Shown here: one piece after another, positions 16,168 through 24,948 of the stretch
Layout of the letters: every line of letters starts with the position of its first letter
How positions within the stretch are numbered: the first letter of the stretch is position 1
Source: a virus
IMG/VR virus record: IMGVR_UViG_3300037340_000021
Coordinates: 1 to 34,844 of that record
Reading direction: 5' to 3' (one strand)
DNA: 34,844 nucleotides
The notes under the pieces: model-generated
The model's database searches: none
Told to the model about the DNA's origin: nothing
The model's input: only the letters and a program-made list of their open reading frames with translations
Program-made: the position numbers and the translations under genes

Positions 16168-17680
16168 TTTTCCTTTATTACCCGTCATGAACGGTGGTCC
16201 CGCTGCGCCGGTCGAGGGCGCAACGAACTCGTCGCCGACTGCGCCCGACCATCCGTATGAGGGCGGCGTCGCGGACACATTCAAATCCGCCTACTACAGT
16301 TCACCTGTGGTGACTGCGCTCGCGCGTGGGCTTGGTGAAGCGAACGATCCGACGCCGATCTCCTACGATGCAGCGAAAAAGCAACTCGTCGCGCAGGGGC
16401 TCGACCCGGCCTTTCTGGCGCCGAACGGGAACACGCTTGGCGCCGTTCGCGCTGAGGCAGAGCGGCAATCGGAAGTGAAGCTGCACCAGCTTCGGCAGGA
16501 CCGCGAAGGCAACAACTGGTCGAGCAGCCCCGGCACGCAGCTTGCCGGCAGTCTGACGGCCGCCATGGTCGATCCCTCGAATATCGTCCTCGGGCCGGTT
16601 GCCGGCAAGATCGCGGCCCTGGCGCGCGGTGGATTGGCCGCAAGGGCTGCAGTGGGTGCCGGCGAGGGGCTTGCATACAATACAGGGATGTCGGTGGGCT
16701 CCGACGTTGAGGCCGGCCGTGACCCGGATTTGTCCTCGTGGGAGTTCTTGCGCAACAGCACGATCGCGGCCGGTACTGGCGGCCTCCTGCACGCTGCCTT
16801 TGGCGCACGGCCGATCGCGCGGCCGGGAATGGACATGCGGGGGGAACCCGGCCTTAGTGTTGTCGAACAGTTGGAACGGTCAGATGCAGCGGCGAAAGTA
16901 CAGGGTGTTGATACGGATCACGTTATTTCACCGACTGGTGCTGTTGGTCGCTATCAAGTCGAGCCGGCTACCGCGCGCGGTCTTGGGCTTGAGGGAACTG
17001 ATGCAGAGATTACGGAGCAGTTGAAAGACCCGGCCGTCAATAAGGTAATGGCGTCGAAGCTGCTCGACCAGCTTGCACGTCGATATGGCAACGACCCCGA
17101 AGCGATTGCGGTCGCCTACAATGCGGGTCCCGCGCGCGCCGACAAGTGGCTGGCGAACGGCCGCGATGATAAGGTGTTGCCCGGTGAGACGCGCGGCTAT
17201 CTTGGGCGGCTGCGCGGTGCTACAATGCCCGATCGCACTGCTGCCGGTGCTACTGCTCTCGCGCAGTTCGCTGCCGACAATCCGGTCGATCCGGGAATGG
17301 CTTTCACGAAGCGCAGCGCGCTGACGATCGGTGACGATCACAACGAGCAGGTGCGCTCACTTGAGAGTGAGGCGTTGCAGAATGCGCGACCCGATCCGCT
17401 CAAATACTCGCTGTCCGATGGCGACCAAAATAATCTCGATCGTGTCAATTCCGAAGCACAGCAAGGTGCAGCGGAGCCGAAAGAAGAAGATCATGTGAAC
17501 GACTTTGCGCAACAGGCCGACATGCTGCGCGAGAATGGCGGCGAAGCGGTGAAGAACGCAGCGACGGAAGCCACGAACGTCCATGAGGAAGGCACACAAA
17601 TGACGCATGACGAGTTTACGAAAGCGGTGCAATCTGCTGTAAACTGTGGTGTCGTGAAAGGATTGAGTTATGGCCCTTGA
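16157..17680 (+). CDS. Ejection protein with lytic-transglycosylase-like domain lacking the usual Glu
   Basis: A 507-aa virion protein that resembles the transglycosylase part of T7 gp16, which locally opens peptidoglycan. The SLT-like domain covers about 235-360: SPTGAVGRYQVEPATARGLG, then AVAYNAGPARADKW and a final GYLGRL. In the family a Glu stands nine residues before the first Ser of SPTGA; here it is Gln249 (CAG at 16901-16903), one base change from Glu. Glu240 is close and could substitute. A Gly/Ala-rich helical part (about 125-185) could span or disturb membranes. ATG 16157 overlaps the previous gene by 11 bases; a longer GTG start at 16100 is less likely. Confidence 0.82.
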   Translation: MADSFPLLPVMNGGPAAPVEGATNSSPTAPDHPYEGGVADTFKSAYYSSPVVTALARGLGEANDPTPISYDAAKKQLVAQGLDPAFLAPNGNTLGAVRAEAERQSEVKLHQLRQDREGNNWSSSPGTQLAGSLTAAMVDPSNIVLGPVAGKIAALARGGLAARAAVGAGEGLAYNTGMSVGSDVEAGRDPDLSSWEFLRNSTIAAGTGGLLHAAFGARPIARPGMDMRGEPGLSVVEQLERSDAAAKVQGVDTDHVISPTGAVGRYQVEPATARGLGLEGTDAEITEQLKDPAVNKVMASKLLDQLARRYGNDPEAIAVAYNAGPARADKWLANGRDDKVLPGETRGYLGRLRGATMPDRTAAGATALAQFAADNPVDPGMAFTKRSALTIGDDHNEQVRSLESEALQNARPDPLKYSLSDGDQNNLDRVNSEAQQGAAEPKEEDHVNDFAQQADMLRENGGEAVKNAATEATNVHEEGTQMTHDEFTKAVQSAVNCGVVKGLSYGP

Positions 17681-20279
17681 TGCTTGTGGTGACGAAGTTG
17701 CGAAAGCGATCGGTAGGCCCCTGTCGAAAGACGAGGAGACTGCTGTCGCGCGTCAGGCGGCCAAGATCAAGGCGCGCATCGACGCGGCTGGCGGAACGCA
17801 GGGCGCCGCGCGTGCCGCGTTGGCTGCGCACATGGAAGATCGCGTCCGCATCAAATCGGCGAAGCAGCAACTCGCGGCGCATAGCGCACTGACCGAGCAG
17901 AAGTGGAACTCCGCGATTGACGCTTCGGGCGACTTCGCAACGAAAGCTCCCGGTCAAGTTCTGCAGAGCATGTTCATCTCGTCGCTCAAGCGGTTTCCCG
18001 GTGCAGCAGATAGCGTTGGCAAAGACCTGACCTACAGCGGTGCCATGCGGACACAGGCGTTCATGTCCGATCTCTACAAGGATGGGATGACCAAATGGGC
18101 GTTCGATCCCGCAAATCAGAAGGCGTTGTTTCACGCATTTCAGGCGTTGAGCAAAGGCGAAGATGCGTCACCGTTCGGCAAGAATGCTGCAGCCGTTGCA
18201 GCGACGATGAAGAAGCACACCGATGCGCTGTGGCAGGCGAAGCGCGACGCCGGCATCCCGGTCGGCAAGCTCGAAGATTGGGGCGGCCCACAGATACACG
18301 ATCAGTACGCGGTCTCGCGCGCAGGCGGCAACACCTATGGTTCCAACGAGGCGTCGGCGGAATGGTCGGCGGATCAGATGAAGTGGGTGGACTTTGGCCG
18401 CAGCTTTGGCGGTGAATTTGCTGCCAGTGAGCCGAGCCTGCAGTTGCGCCGCATGAAAGAGTTGTGGTCGCAGTTCTCGTCGGGCAACCATTTGAAGTAC
18501 AGTGGCTTCGATCCGTCGAAGAACCGCGAGATCATCTACAAGGACGCCGACGCCGCGTATCAAAACAATCTCAAGTACGGCAACGGTCGCTCGCTCGCGG
18601 AGAACATCTCGTCGCATCTCGGTTACGGTGGCCGCGATATCGCGTTGTTCAATCGAATGGGCAACAACCCCGAAGGGCTTGTCGGCCGCATGACGGATAG
18701 GTGGGAGAAGAAGATCAATGAGAACATGGATCTTGACGCAGCCACTCGCGCCAACGCGCTCAAGCAACTTGCAGCGACAAAAAAGAAAGTCCTCAACGAA
18801 TGGCTCCCTTCGTTCACGGGCGCTCTTGCTTCGCCGGAACACGCGGGGGCTGTACAGTGGCTCGGGATGGCGCGCAACGCAACGAACACGCTCGCGATCC
18901 TTGGAAGCCTCGTTGTGCTACCGGGCGATCTTCCGCTGTCGATGCGGATGATGGCGCAGTATGGCGGCCCGAGCATGAAAAGCTACATGGGCCGCATGAT
19001 AAAAAGCGGATCGCTCGGCGATCTGCCGGCATCGAAACAAATGCGTCTCGCCGCCAGTGGTGAAATCCTTTTGTCGGATGCGCTGCGCCCGATGACGCAC
19101 GCTTACTTGGACATGCCCGGTTCCGGTATTGTCACGCGCGCCGAAACGGAGCTAACGCGCGCTGCCGGTCACACGGCTTGGATCGATCGCTTCCGCACGA
19201 ACCTGCTGGTCAAGTGGGGTCATGATCACTATCTGCAGAAGGATTTGACGTTTGACAAACTCGACCCGAACACACAGGCGTTGTTCACGCGCTACGGCAT
19301 CTCACCGCAAGAGTGGGATGTCGTCCGCGCGCAGGAGCCGCTCGACAAGGACGGCCGGACGCCGATCTTCACTGCCGGCAATGTGCGCAACATGGACCTG
19401 GACAAGTTCAAGTCGCTTGCGCCCAATGAAGCTTCGGACGGCACAGTGCGCCGCGTGCGCGCGGGCGTCGCCGACAAGTACCGCAACATGATCGGCGACC
19501 TTGCGGATCGCGGGACAACTTCGCCGTCTGCCGAAATGCGTGCCATCACACAGCAGGGCCGCCAAGCGGGTTCCGCTGCTGCCTTGTTCCTCGACCAGTT
19601 CAACTCGCTCAAGGGTTGGGTCTACAACGTCATGCGCAATCACTTGGGCGACATCATTGCCGGCGACAGCAATCCCGAAAATGTTGGTTGGCCGAAGATG
19701 TTCGTCAATTTCATGAAGGGTCAAGGCGGCCAAGGTCGGATGGCAATGACGAAATTCATGTCGAACGCGACGATGTTCGGTGTGCTCATAAACGCGCTAG
19801 CCGACGTGCGCGACGGCAAGACGCCCGAGCTTCCCGACACTCCCGAGAAGGCAGGCGACATTCTGTTTCGTGGTTTTCTGCGGCAAGGTGCCGGCGTCTA
19901 CGGCGACTTCATTGCGGGTCAGTTGGATAAGCCGGACCAGTCCATCTTCGATACGATCGGCAACAGCATGTCGCCATTGGTCGGCGACGCAAACGATATG
20001 ACGGTTGCTACCAGCAAGATGATGTCGCATCTTGGCCGCTATGCCACGGACCCGAAGTATGGCGGCGACAAGTTCTGGAAAGCATTCAACCACGACGAAG
20101 GCAACTATGCGAAGATGGGTTACAACCTGACGCCCAATCGCATGGTGTGGACGAAGTGGGCGACCGACTACTATCTGCGCGACAACATGATGGAGCATTT
20201 CAATCCGGGATATAAGGACCGGCTACAGAAGCGCCTCGACCCGCGCGGCCAAACCATGATGTTGGGTCCACAGAAATGA
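17670..20279 (+). CDS. Large internal virion / DNA ejection protein
   Basis: An 869-aa protein with AAAGGA seven bases before its ATG, which overlaps the transglycosylase gene by 11 bases. It is mostly helical, with a hydrophobic patch NTLAILGSLVVLPGDLPLSM near 410-430 and a second semi-hydrophobic stretch (MFGVLINALADVRDG). The C-terminus (YLRDNMMEHFNPGYKDRLQKRL) resembles the end of large ejection proteins in related phages. The simplest reading is that the T7 gp16 function is split here between this protein and the preceding one. It would leave the virion with the DNA and form the inner-membrane part of the channel. Confidence 0.78.
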   Translation: MALDACGDEVAKAIGRPLSKDEETAVARQAAKIKARIDAAGGTQGAARAALAAHMEDRVRIKSAKQQLAAHSALTEQKWNSAIDASGDFATKAPGQVLQSMFISSLKRFPGAADSVGKDLTYSGAMRTQAFMSDLYKDGMTKWAFDPANQKALFHAFQALSKGEDASPFGKNAAAVAATMKKHTDALWQAKRDAGIPVGKLEDWGGPQIHDQYAVSRAGGNTYGSNEASAEWSADQMKWVDFGRSFGGEFAASEPSLQLRRMKELWSQFSSGNHLKYSGFDPSKNREIIYKDADAAYQNNLKYGNGRSLAENISSHLGYGGRDIALFNRMGNNPEGLVGRMTDRWEKKINENMDLDAATRANALKQLAATKKKVLNEWLPSFTGALASPEHAGAVQWLGMARNATNTLAILGSLVVLPGDLPLSMRMMAQYGGPSMKSYMGRMIKSGSLGDLPASKQMRLAASGEILLSDALRPMTHAYLDMPGSGIVTRAETELTRAAGHTAWIDRFRTNLLVKWGHDHYLQKDLTFDKLDPNTQALFTRYGISPQEWDVVRAQEPLDKDGRTPIFTAGNVRNMDLDKFKSLAPNEASDGTVRRVRAGVADKYRNMIGDLADRGTTSPSAEMRAITQQGRQAGSAAALFLDQFNSLKGWVYNVMRNHLGDIIAGDSNPENVGWPKMFVNFMKGQGGQGRMAMTKFMSNATMFGVLINALADVRDGKTPELPDTPEKAGDILFRGFLRQGAGVYGDFIAGQLDKPDQSIFDTIGNSMSPLVGDANDMTVATSKMMSHLGRYATDPKYGGDKFWKAFNHDEGNYAKMGYNLTPNRMVWTKWATDYYLRDNMMEHFNPGYKDRLQKRLDPRGQTMMLGPQK

Positions 20280-20428
20280 GCAACCCGATCGACAAAGGCG
20301 TCACGATCGTTCCTGTTTTGAATTGGACGGGCCCGCGTTCGATCGCGGCAGGTGTTACGATCACGGTCAATGGACCGTCGCCGGCCGATCCTACATTGGC
20401 GAACGTAAACTTCACGATCACGGGTTGA
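20276..20428 (+). CDS. 50-aa hypothetical protein before the tail fibre
   Basis: A short gene starting inside the previous stop (ATGA) and ending three bases before the tail-fibre start. The product is 50 aa, with beta-like repeats of V-T-I (GVTIVPVLNW, GVTITVNGP, VNFTITG). No family recognised. The tight packing on both sides makes translation likely. It could be a small fibre-attachment or structural part; that is inference only. Confidence 0.65.
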   Translation: MSNPIDKGVTIVPVLNWTGPRSIAAGVTITVNGPSPADPTLANVNFTITG

Positions 20429-20431
20429 GCC

Positions 20432-23377
20432 ATGACCACACGCGTCAAAGTCCTGCTCGCAGGCACAACCAGCTATACGCCTCCCGCAAACTTCGGCACG
20501 ACAAATACGATCGAAGCGTTAGGTGCAGGTGGCAATGGCGGCACTGGCATTGCTGCCACGTCGAGTGGTGGTTCCGGTGCGTCCGGTTCCTATGCCAGCA
20601 TCAGTAATACGTCATTGACAGCGATGACGGCTGTCGCGGTCCAGATCGACAGTAGCGGCGGCGCAGCTTCGACGTTCCTTGAGAATAATAGTTCAACGGT
20701 CATAGTCAAAGCCTTCTCTGGCGGCAATGCGTCTGGCGCAACTGGCGGTGCCGCCCCCGCCGCTGGAACGGGCACAACCAAAAACCCAGGGCGCGGCGGC
20801 GGTTCGGGGGCGGCAACATCATCACGCGGCGGCCGCGGCGGCACGGGTGCCCCTGGTCCGCTTGGCTTAGGAGGAACATCATCAGGCGCGCAGGCTTTCT
20901 CTGGTGGCGGCGGCGGTTCGGGGGCGAACGGCGGTGGTGCGGGCTCCGGAGGAACGGCTACAGCGGGCGGCGCAGGTGGTATCGGTGGCAATGGCAGTTC
21001 CGTTGCGGGTGCTGGCGCAACAACAACGACCGCAGCAACGTCAGGCACTCTCGGTGCTGGCGGCGGCGGCGGCTGCGCAACCTTAGCTGATGATAGCGGC
21101 GCAGCGGGCAGCAACGACACAACGTGGACAGACAGTGCTACAGGGATCGTATATGGACCCGGTGGCGGTAGCGGTGGTGGAGGAAGTTCAACAGCAGCCG
21201 GTAGTGGTGGTAACGGCGGCTATGGCGCTGGCGCTGGCGGTGGAGCAAACACGGCTGCTGCAGGTGGAGTTGGCGGTACTGGTGGTGCGGGCCTTCTCGT
21301 CATCACAGATACGCCACTTGGACCTTGGGTTGTTCAGAACGGTTTCAACTCGGCGACCCCGAGCACAACCAACCAAGTCACACTGACGAAGGCGCCGTTA
21401 GCTGGCAACCTGCTGGTGATCTTCTATGTGACGTTCGGCACGGGAATGTCGAACAGCCACATTAACACGAGCAAATACACGATCCAACAGGGCCATTCTT
21501 CTGCATCCAGCGACAGCATGTATATTCTGACGCGCGTATGCGATGGCACTGAGACCGCAACGCCGCCGAACTTTCAAGATGGAACGGTAAGCTGCTACTT
21601 CGGCGCAGCAATGTACGAAGTGAATTTGAATGGTGGTAGTGTTGATCAATCGAACATATGGACCAGCACAGGCGGTACGCTCACCACCGTCAGCGCGAAC
21701 GAACTGTGTCTCGGCGCCGGCATTGGTGACGGCGGCACCGTTGGCGCATGGTCGTCGCCCTGGCTGTCCGACATCTCACAGCCGGCTGGTGCAGCGGGCT
21801 ACACGATCTCAGCCGTCGAGCAGGGCAATCTTTCTGCAAGTTCGTCTGTTTCTTTTACGCCTACCGGCTTGCCGGGATCGGGTGCATCCAACATCGGCGG
21901 CATCCTCATAAAGAATGCAGCCTCGACCGAGACCGGCACAGGCGTAATGACTTTTGGTGGCATCAAGATCAATGCTTCGGGCAGTCCTGTACTTCCTTCC
22001 GGCACTGCCACGCTGACATTCGGCGGCATCAAGATCAATGCTTCGGGCAGTCCTGTACTTCCTTCCGGCACTGCCACGCTGACATTCGGTGGTATAAAGT
22101 TTGCGAGCAGTGCAACTGCCATCGTCACCGGAACAGGTGTCTTGGCCTTCGCTGGTGCGAGACTTGCGGGTGTTGGCAGTGACGCAACGGGACAAGTGCG
22201 GCTTACATTCGGTGGCATCACGTTCAATGCAGCCGGCAGACCATTCCGGGGTGCGACCAATGTTCGTGGGCCGAAGAACTATCGTATTGTGCGCGGCATC
22301 CGCGATACAATTACCGGAGCTCATCTTCTTGGCCGCATACCCGGTGCGGCTGGTGCTGCTCAACAAATTCCTCTCTCTGAAATTCTTTCTCAAGTTTCAG
22401 GAAAAGCGGGAGCACCCGGCACAAACGGGACCAATGGAACTAACGGAGCGACTATTCCCACACCCCCACAAGGACGTTTGACGCTTGTTGCCGCAACACC
22501 ATATCTTACGGCCAATACCACAGGCATCACGACAGTTTATTATACGCCGGCGGTCGGCTCTTATGCGCCACTGTGGAATGGGTCTGCGTTCTTAATGACA
22601 CAGTTCACAGAATTAAGCCAATCACTCTCTGATACTACAAAGTCTCCTGCTGCGGCTGTTGCGTCCTCACTCTACGACTTGTTTGTGTGGTCCGACAGCG
22701 GCACACTCCGATGCACTCGTGGTCCTGCTTGGACCAATTCAACAACACGTTCCAGTGGCCTCACTCTGACGCAAGGGGTTTGGGTCAACACGAGTGGCAT
22801 AACCAACGGACCCACTGCGGGATACGGTACGTATGTCGGGACTATAGCTACTGACGCCAACACGCAATGCAATATGAATTTCAATCCTGCCGGCGCAGTT
22901 GGAGGCGCAGGCAACAGACTTGATGTGTGGAACGCCTATAATCGCTCCCGGGTCGCCGCCTGTAACATCGACAGCACTACCTATTGGCAGTACAACACTG
23001 AAACATGGCGTTGCAAAGACAACAATGTTGCTAATGGAATTTGTTTCGTCTGTGGGCTTCCTGCCGACACAGTGCGCGCTGTTAACTATGTCAACGGCGA
23101 TAACACAAACAGCGGCGCGGGTGCAGCGGTCGGAGTGGGCCTCGACAGCACATCCACCAATCACACTGACACCGGATTTGAGTGGTCCTGGAACGGCAGT
23201 TCAAAGTTCCAAGGAGGCAGCGCGGAACTTGAAGTGTTCCCCGGCATCGGGGTTCACATCCTCTACCCACTTGAAATCTCCATTGCGGGCAGCGCACAAT
23301 ACTGGTTTGGGTCCGGCACGGCATCCGGCTCCCACATATGGGGAAACTCGGTTTTCAAGGTGAGTTGGTGGTGTTGA
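20432..23377 (+). CDS. Tail fibre / receptor-binding protein
   Basis: A 981-aa fibre with clear modules: a beta start (MTTRVKVLLAGTTSYTPP), a long glycine-rich region (about 30-290) with runs such as GGGGGSGANGGG, a beta region (about 295-500), then a 22-residue repeat TFGGIKINASGSPVLPSGTATL twice (507-550) with weaker copies after it. Next comes a collagen-like GxY stretch (657-672, GTNGTNGTNG) and a C-terminal domain beginning PPQGRLTL that I associate with alphaproteobacterial phage fibres. Such proteins choose the host. There is no chaperone-like autocleavage motif. It ends in WWC. No good ribosome site; translation is probably coupled to the 50-aa gene. Confidence 0.88.
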   Translation: MTTRVKVLLAGTTSYTPPANFGTTNTIEALGAGGNGGTGIAATSSGGSGASGSYASISNTSLTAMTAVAVQIDSSGGAASTFLENNSSTVIVKAFSGGNASGATGGAAPAAGTGTTKNPGRGGGSGAATSSRGGRGGTGAPGPLGLGGTSSGAQAFSGGGGGSGANGGGAGSGGTATAGGAGGIGGNGSSVAGAGATTTTAATSGTLGAGGGGGCATLADDSGAAGSNDTTWTDSATGIVYGPGGGSGGGGSSTAAGSGGNGGYGAGAGGGANTAAAGGVGGTGGAGLLVITDTPLGPWVVQNGFNSATPSTTNQVTLTKAPLAGNLLVIFYVTFGTGMSNSHINTSKYTIQQGHSSASSDSMYILTRVCDGTETATPPNFQDGTVSCYFGAAMYEVNLNGGSVDQSNIWTSTGGTLTTVSANELCLGAGIGDGGTVGAWSSPWLSDISQPAGAAGYTISAVEQGNLSASSSVSFTPTGLPGSGASNIGGILIKNAASTETGTGVMTFGGIKINASGSPVLPSGTATLTFGGIKINASGSPVLPSGTATLTFGGIKFASSATAIVTGTGVLAFAGARLAGVGSDATGQVRLTFGGITFNAAGRPFRGATNVRGPKNYRIVRGIRDTITGAHLLGRIPGAAGAAQQIPLSEILSQVSGKAGAPGTNGTNGTNGATIPTPPQGRLTLVAATPYLTANTTGITTVYYTPAVGSYAPLWNGSAFLMTQFTELSQSLSDTTKSPAAAVASSLYDLFVWSDSGTLRCTRGPAWTNSTTRSSGLTLTQGVWVNTSGITNGPTAGYGTYVGTIATDANTQCNMNFNPAGAVGGAGNRLDVWNAYNRSRVAACNIDSTTYWQYNTETWRCKDNNVANGICFVCGLPADTVRAVNYVNGDNTNSGAGAAVGVGLDSTSTNHTDTGFEWSWNGSSKFQGGSAELEVFPGIGVHILYPLEISIAGSAQYWFGSGTASGSHIWGNSVFKVSWWC
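21959..22089 (+). repeat. Tandem duplication of 66 bp inside the tail fibre gene
   Basis: Bases 21959-22023 are identical to 22025-22089, a 65-base exact match with a 66-base period, in frame. It encodes two identical 22-residue units. Identity at silent positions points to a recent duplication or to gene conversion. Further, diverged copies follow (TFGGIKF, LAFAGARL, LTFGGITF). Confidence 0.95.
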
Positions 23378-23424
23378 CGGCGGCACGCAATTAAATTATA
23401 ACCATTCGGAAACAGGAGCTTAAA

Positions 23425-23865
23425 ATGGCAACCCTTCCCGTCATGTCGATCCTTGGGGCCAAGACAGCCCTCAATGCAGTCACGGCGCTGGTGGGCTCAA
23501 GCCCCGGCATCATTTCGATTTATTCGGGCGCACAACCGGCGACGACACTGACGGCAGACAGCGGCACGAAGCTCTCGACGCTGACCTGTTCGTCCACCGC
23601 ATTCGCTGCGTCCACGAACCTGACCGGCAATGGCCTCGCGACGGCAACCGCGAACACTATCACGTCGGATACAAACGCAGCCGCATCCGGCACTGCAGGC
23701 TACTTCCGCCTCAAGACCGCAACGGGCGGCACCACGATCTTCCAGGGCAACGTCGGCACATCCGGCGCCGATCTCAACATGAATACCACGACGATCAGCG
23801 CAGGCGACACCGTTGCAATCACGTCGTTCCTTGTCACGCTCGCGTGCGGCGACGGCTCAAGCTAA
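23425..23865 (+). CDS. Phage structural protein of the late region
   Basis: A 146-aa protein with AGGAGC ahead of its ATG. The sequence (AKTALNAVTALVGSSPGIISIYSGAQPAT, AGYFRLKTATGGTTIFQGNVGTSGADLNMNTTTISAGDTVAITSFLVTL) follows a pattern I know from many phage genomes, a small beta-rich protein usually near tail-fibre genes and of uncertain role. Thr, Ala and Gly make up much of it; two Cys. It sits 47 bases behind the fibre gene, in an AT-rich gap with no clear promoter. A baseplate/tail accessory or decoration role is likely. Confidence 0.8.
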   Translation: MATLPVMSILGAKTALNAVTALVGSSPGIISIYSGAQPATTLTADSGTKLSTLTCSSTAFAASTNLTGNGLATATANTITSDTNAAASGTAGYFRLKTATGGTTIFQGNVGTSGADLNMNTTTISAGDTVAITSFLVTLACGDGSS

Positions 23866-23877
23866 GAGGAGACTTTC

Positions 23878-24060
23878 ATGGACCCGAAGAAAATTGTCGT
23901 TGGCATTGTCATCCGTGCAGACGGGACGGTTCCGTTCGATGACGACGTGCCGGAAGCAAACAAGGCTGCGACGTTGAAACATCTGATCGACGAGGGCCAT
24001 TCGGTCGCGCCCGTCGAAGGCACAAATCACTACAAAATCGCTGTCTGGCCCAAGGTGTGA
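23878..24060 (+). CDS. 60-aa hypothetical protein
   Basis: Short gene with a strong ribosome site (AGAGGAGA before the ATG). The product, MDPKKIVVGIVIRADGTVPFDDDVPEANKAATLKHLIDEGHSVAPVEGTNHYKIAVWPKV split over two beta-like parts and one helix, is soluble and acidic in the middle. No family recognised. It lies between a structural protein and the holin-like gene, one base before the latter's GTG start, so it is probably cotranslated with it. Confidence 0.7.
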   Translation: MDPKKIVVGIVIRADGTVPFDDDVPEANKAATLKHLIDEGHSVAPVEGTNHYKIAVWPKV

Positions 24061-24061
24061 C

Positions 24062-24388
24062 GTGGCCATGCTGAACGCTTCGCATGTCGCATCGCACGGC
24101 CTTGCCGCAACTTCGCTGATCGGCGTCATTAGTGCAACCATGCACTATCTGCCGGCCCTTTCACTGGTCCTCTCGACCATTGCCGCGACACTTTCGATCG
24201 TCATTACGGTAGCTGGTTTTGTCGCGAAGTGGTCGCAGGGCCGCGCCAAGATCAGGGCGGCTGAGATCGTAGCCGATGCCAAAGTTGCTGCGCAGGCATT
24301 GCAGAGCGCAACAGAAGCAGCATCGACTGTCGAGCAGCAGGCGCAAATTGTGCAGGCCGCAGTTGACACACTCGCCAAGAGGCCCTAA
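24062..24388 (+). CDS. Holin-like membrane protein
   Basis: A 108-aa protein with two predicted membrane segments (about 13-28 and 31-53: LAATSLIGVISATMHY; LPALSLVLSTIAATLSIVITVAGFV) and a long, polar C-terminal helix (KWSQGRAKIRAAEIVADAKVAAQALQSATEAAS). Two segments plus a charged tail fits a class II holin, which would open the inner membrane at the end of infection; a spanin-like or other membrane role is also possible. GTG 24062 has AAGG six bases upstream; ATG 24068 is an alternative, and a dual start as in some holins is conceivable. It precedes a secreted protein and a lipase, so this looks like an exit cassette. Confidence 0.55.
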   Translation: MAMLNASHVASHGLAATSLIGVISATMHYLPALSLVLSTIAATLSIVITVAGFVAKWSQGRAKIRAAEIVADAKVAAQALQSATEAASTVEQQAQIVQAAVDTLAKRP

Positions 24389-24391
24389 CTT
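24363..24391 (+). promoter_or_regulatory. Putative promoter for the secreted-protein/lipase genes
   Basis: TTGACA (24363-24368), 17-bp spacer, TAACTT (24386-24391). The -35 is inside the end of the holin-like gene. The -10 is weak. A perfect palindrome follows at 24403-24416, in a position to act as an operator near the transcription start. Confidence 0.45.
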
Positions 24392-24402
24392 CTTCCCTAC
24401 AA

Positions 24403-24416
24403 TGTGTTGCAACACA
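24403..24416. promoter_or_regulatory. 14-bp perfect palindrome
   Basis: TGTGTTGCAACACA reads the same on both strands. It lies just after the putative promoter and 23 bases before the next ATG. Its TTGCAA core is similar to the TTGC/GCAA dyads at the other promoters. A repressor site is likely; an RNA hairpin is less likely because there is no loop. Confidence 0.6.
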
Positions 24417-24438
24417 ACCCGTCCATTGGAGGACAACT

Positions 24439-24870
24439 ATGCGTAAATTCCTTCTCACTCTCGCCCTTGCGGGCTTTGCTTCGATCGGCACCGCGAACGC
24501 ACAGAGCACTTCATCCGATCCGTTGGCCGCGATCCAGTCGTTCACGCTCGCCGACGTGCAGGCCGCGCAGGCCATCTACGCTGCCAACCCGACCGTGCCC
24601 ACCTACGGCGCTGCGACACAGTGCCTCAACTATCTGAACACCACGCTGTCGGCGACGGGTTCGCCGTCAGTCGGCGTCATGCTCGCGGCCCCAAAAGGCA
24701 TCGTCTCGGCTGTCGCCGATCTCGATGTCGCGCTGAACGCCGCGAACAACGGGCTTCCGTCCCAGGTCGTGTCGTTCAACCAGAACTGTGCGCCCTATGT
24801 CGAGGACCTGAAGGCGGAAGCTGCGAAGCTCGCCGCGTCCAACTTCACGATCTTCGGGCTGAAGCTGTAA
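24439..24870 (+). CDS. Secreted protein of unknown function
   Basis: A 143-aa protein with GGAGGA seven bases before its ATG and a classic Sec signal peptide: MRK, hydrophobic FLLTLALAGFASIG, cleavage after TANA (residue 21 or so). The mature part is about 120 aa, helical, with two Cys (in TQCLNYL and NQNCAPY) that could form a disulfide in the periplasm. No muramidase, amidase or peptidase motif is visible. Its position between a holin-like gene and a lipase gene suggests a role in host exit or in the envelope; that is inference. Export by a phage protein is itself notable. Confidence 0.75.
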   Translation: MRKFLLTLALAGFASIGTANAQSTSSDPLAAIQSFTLADVQAAQAIYAANPTVPTYGAATQCLNYLNTTLSATGSPSVGVMLAAPKGIVSAVADLDVALNAANNGLPSQVVSFNQNCAPYVEDLKAEAAKLAASNFTIFGLKL

Positions 24871-24872
24871 TT

Positions 24873-24930
24873 CAAGTCTGGCCGAACCGGACTTGTAGAG
24901 GAGGGGCCGCTGGTGCAGACTGGCGGCTCC
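24873..24930 (+). terminator. Two hairpins before the lipase gene, the second terminator-like
   Basis: Hairpin one: CAAGTC (24873-24878) with GACTTG (24890-24895), extended by inner G-C pairs around a CCGAA loop. Hairpin two: GGGGCCGC (24903-24910) pairs with GCGGCTCC (24923-24930) with one G-U pair, and is followed by TTTCGTT. The second has the form of a weak intrinsic terminator. It also buries a possible ribosome site (AGAGGAGGGG), so it could control lipase level. Confidence 0.4.
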
Positions 24931-24948
24931 TTTCGTTCGGAGGCTCCC

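Noticed and set aside
20590-21120. 176-aa proline-rich minus-strand protein
   Set aside because: It is the antisense of the glycine-rich part of the tail fibre; Gly codons read backwards as Pro and Ala.
20432-23377. Target of a diversity-generating retroelement, as in BPP-1
   Set aside because: No reverse transcriptase or template repeat is visible; the only repeat is an exact tandem duplication.
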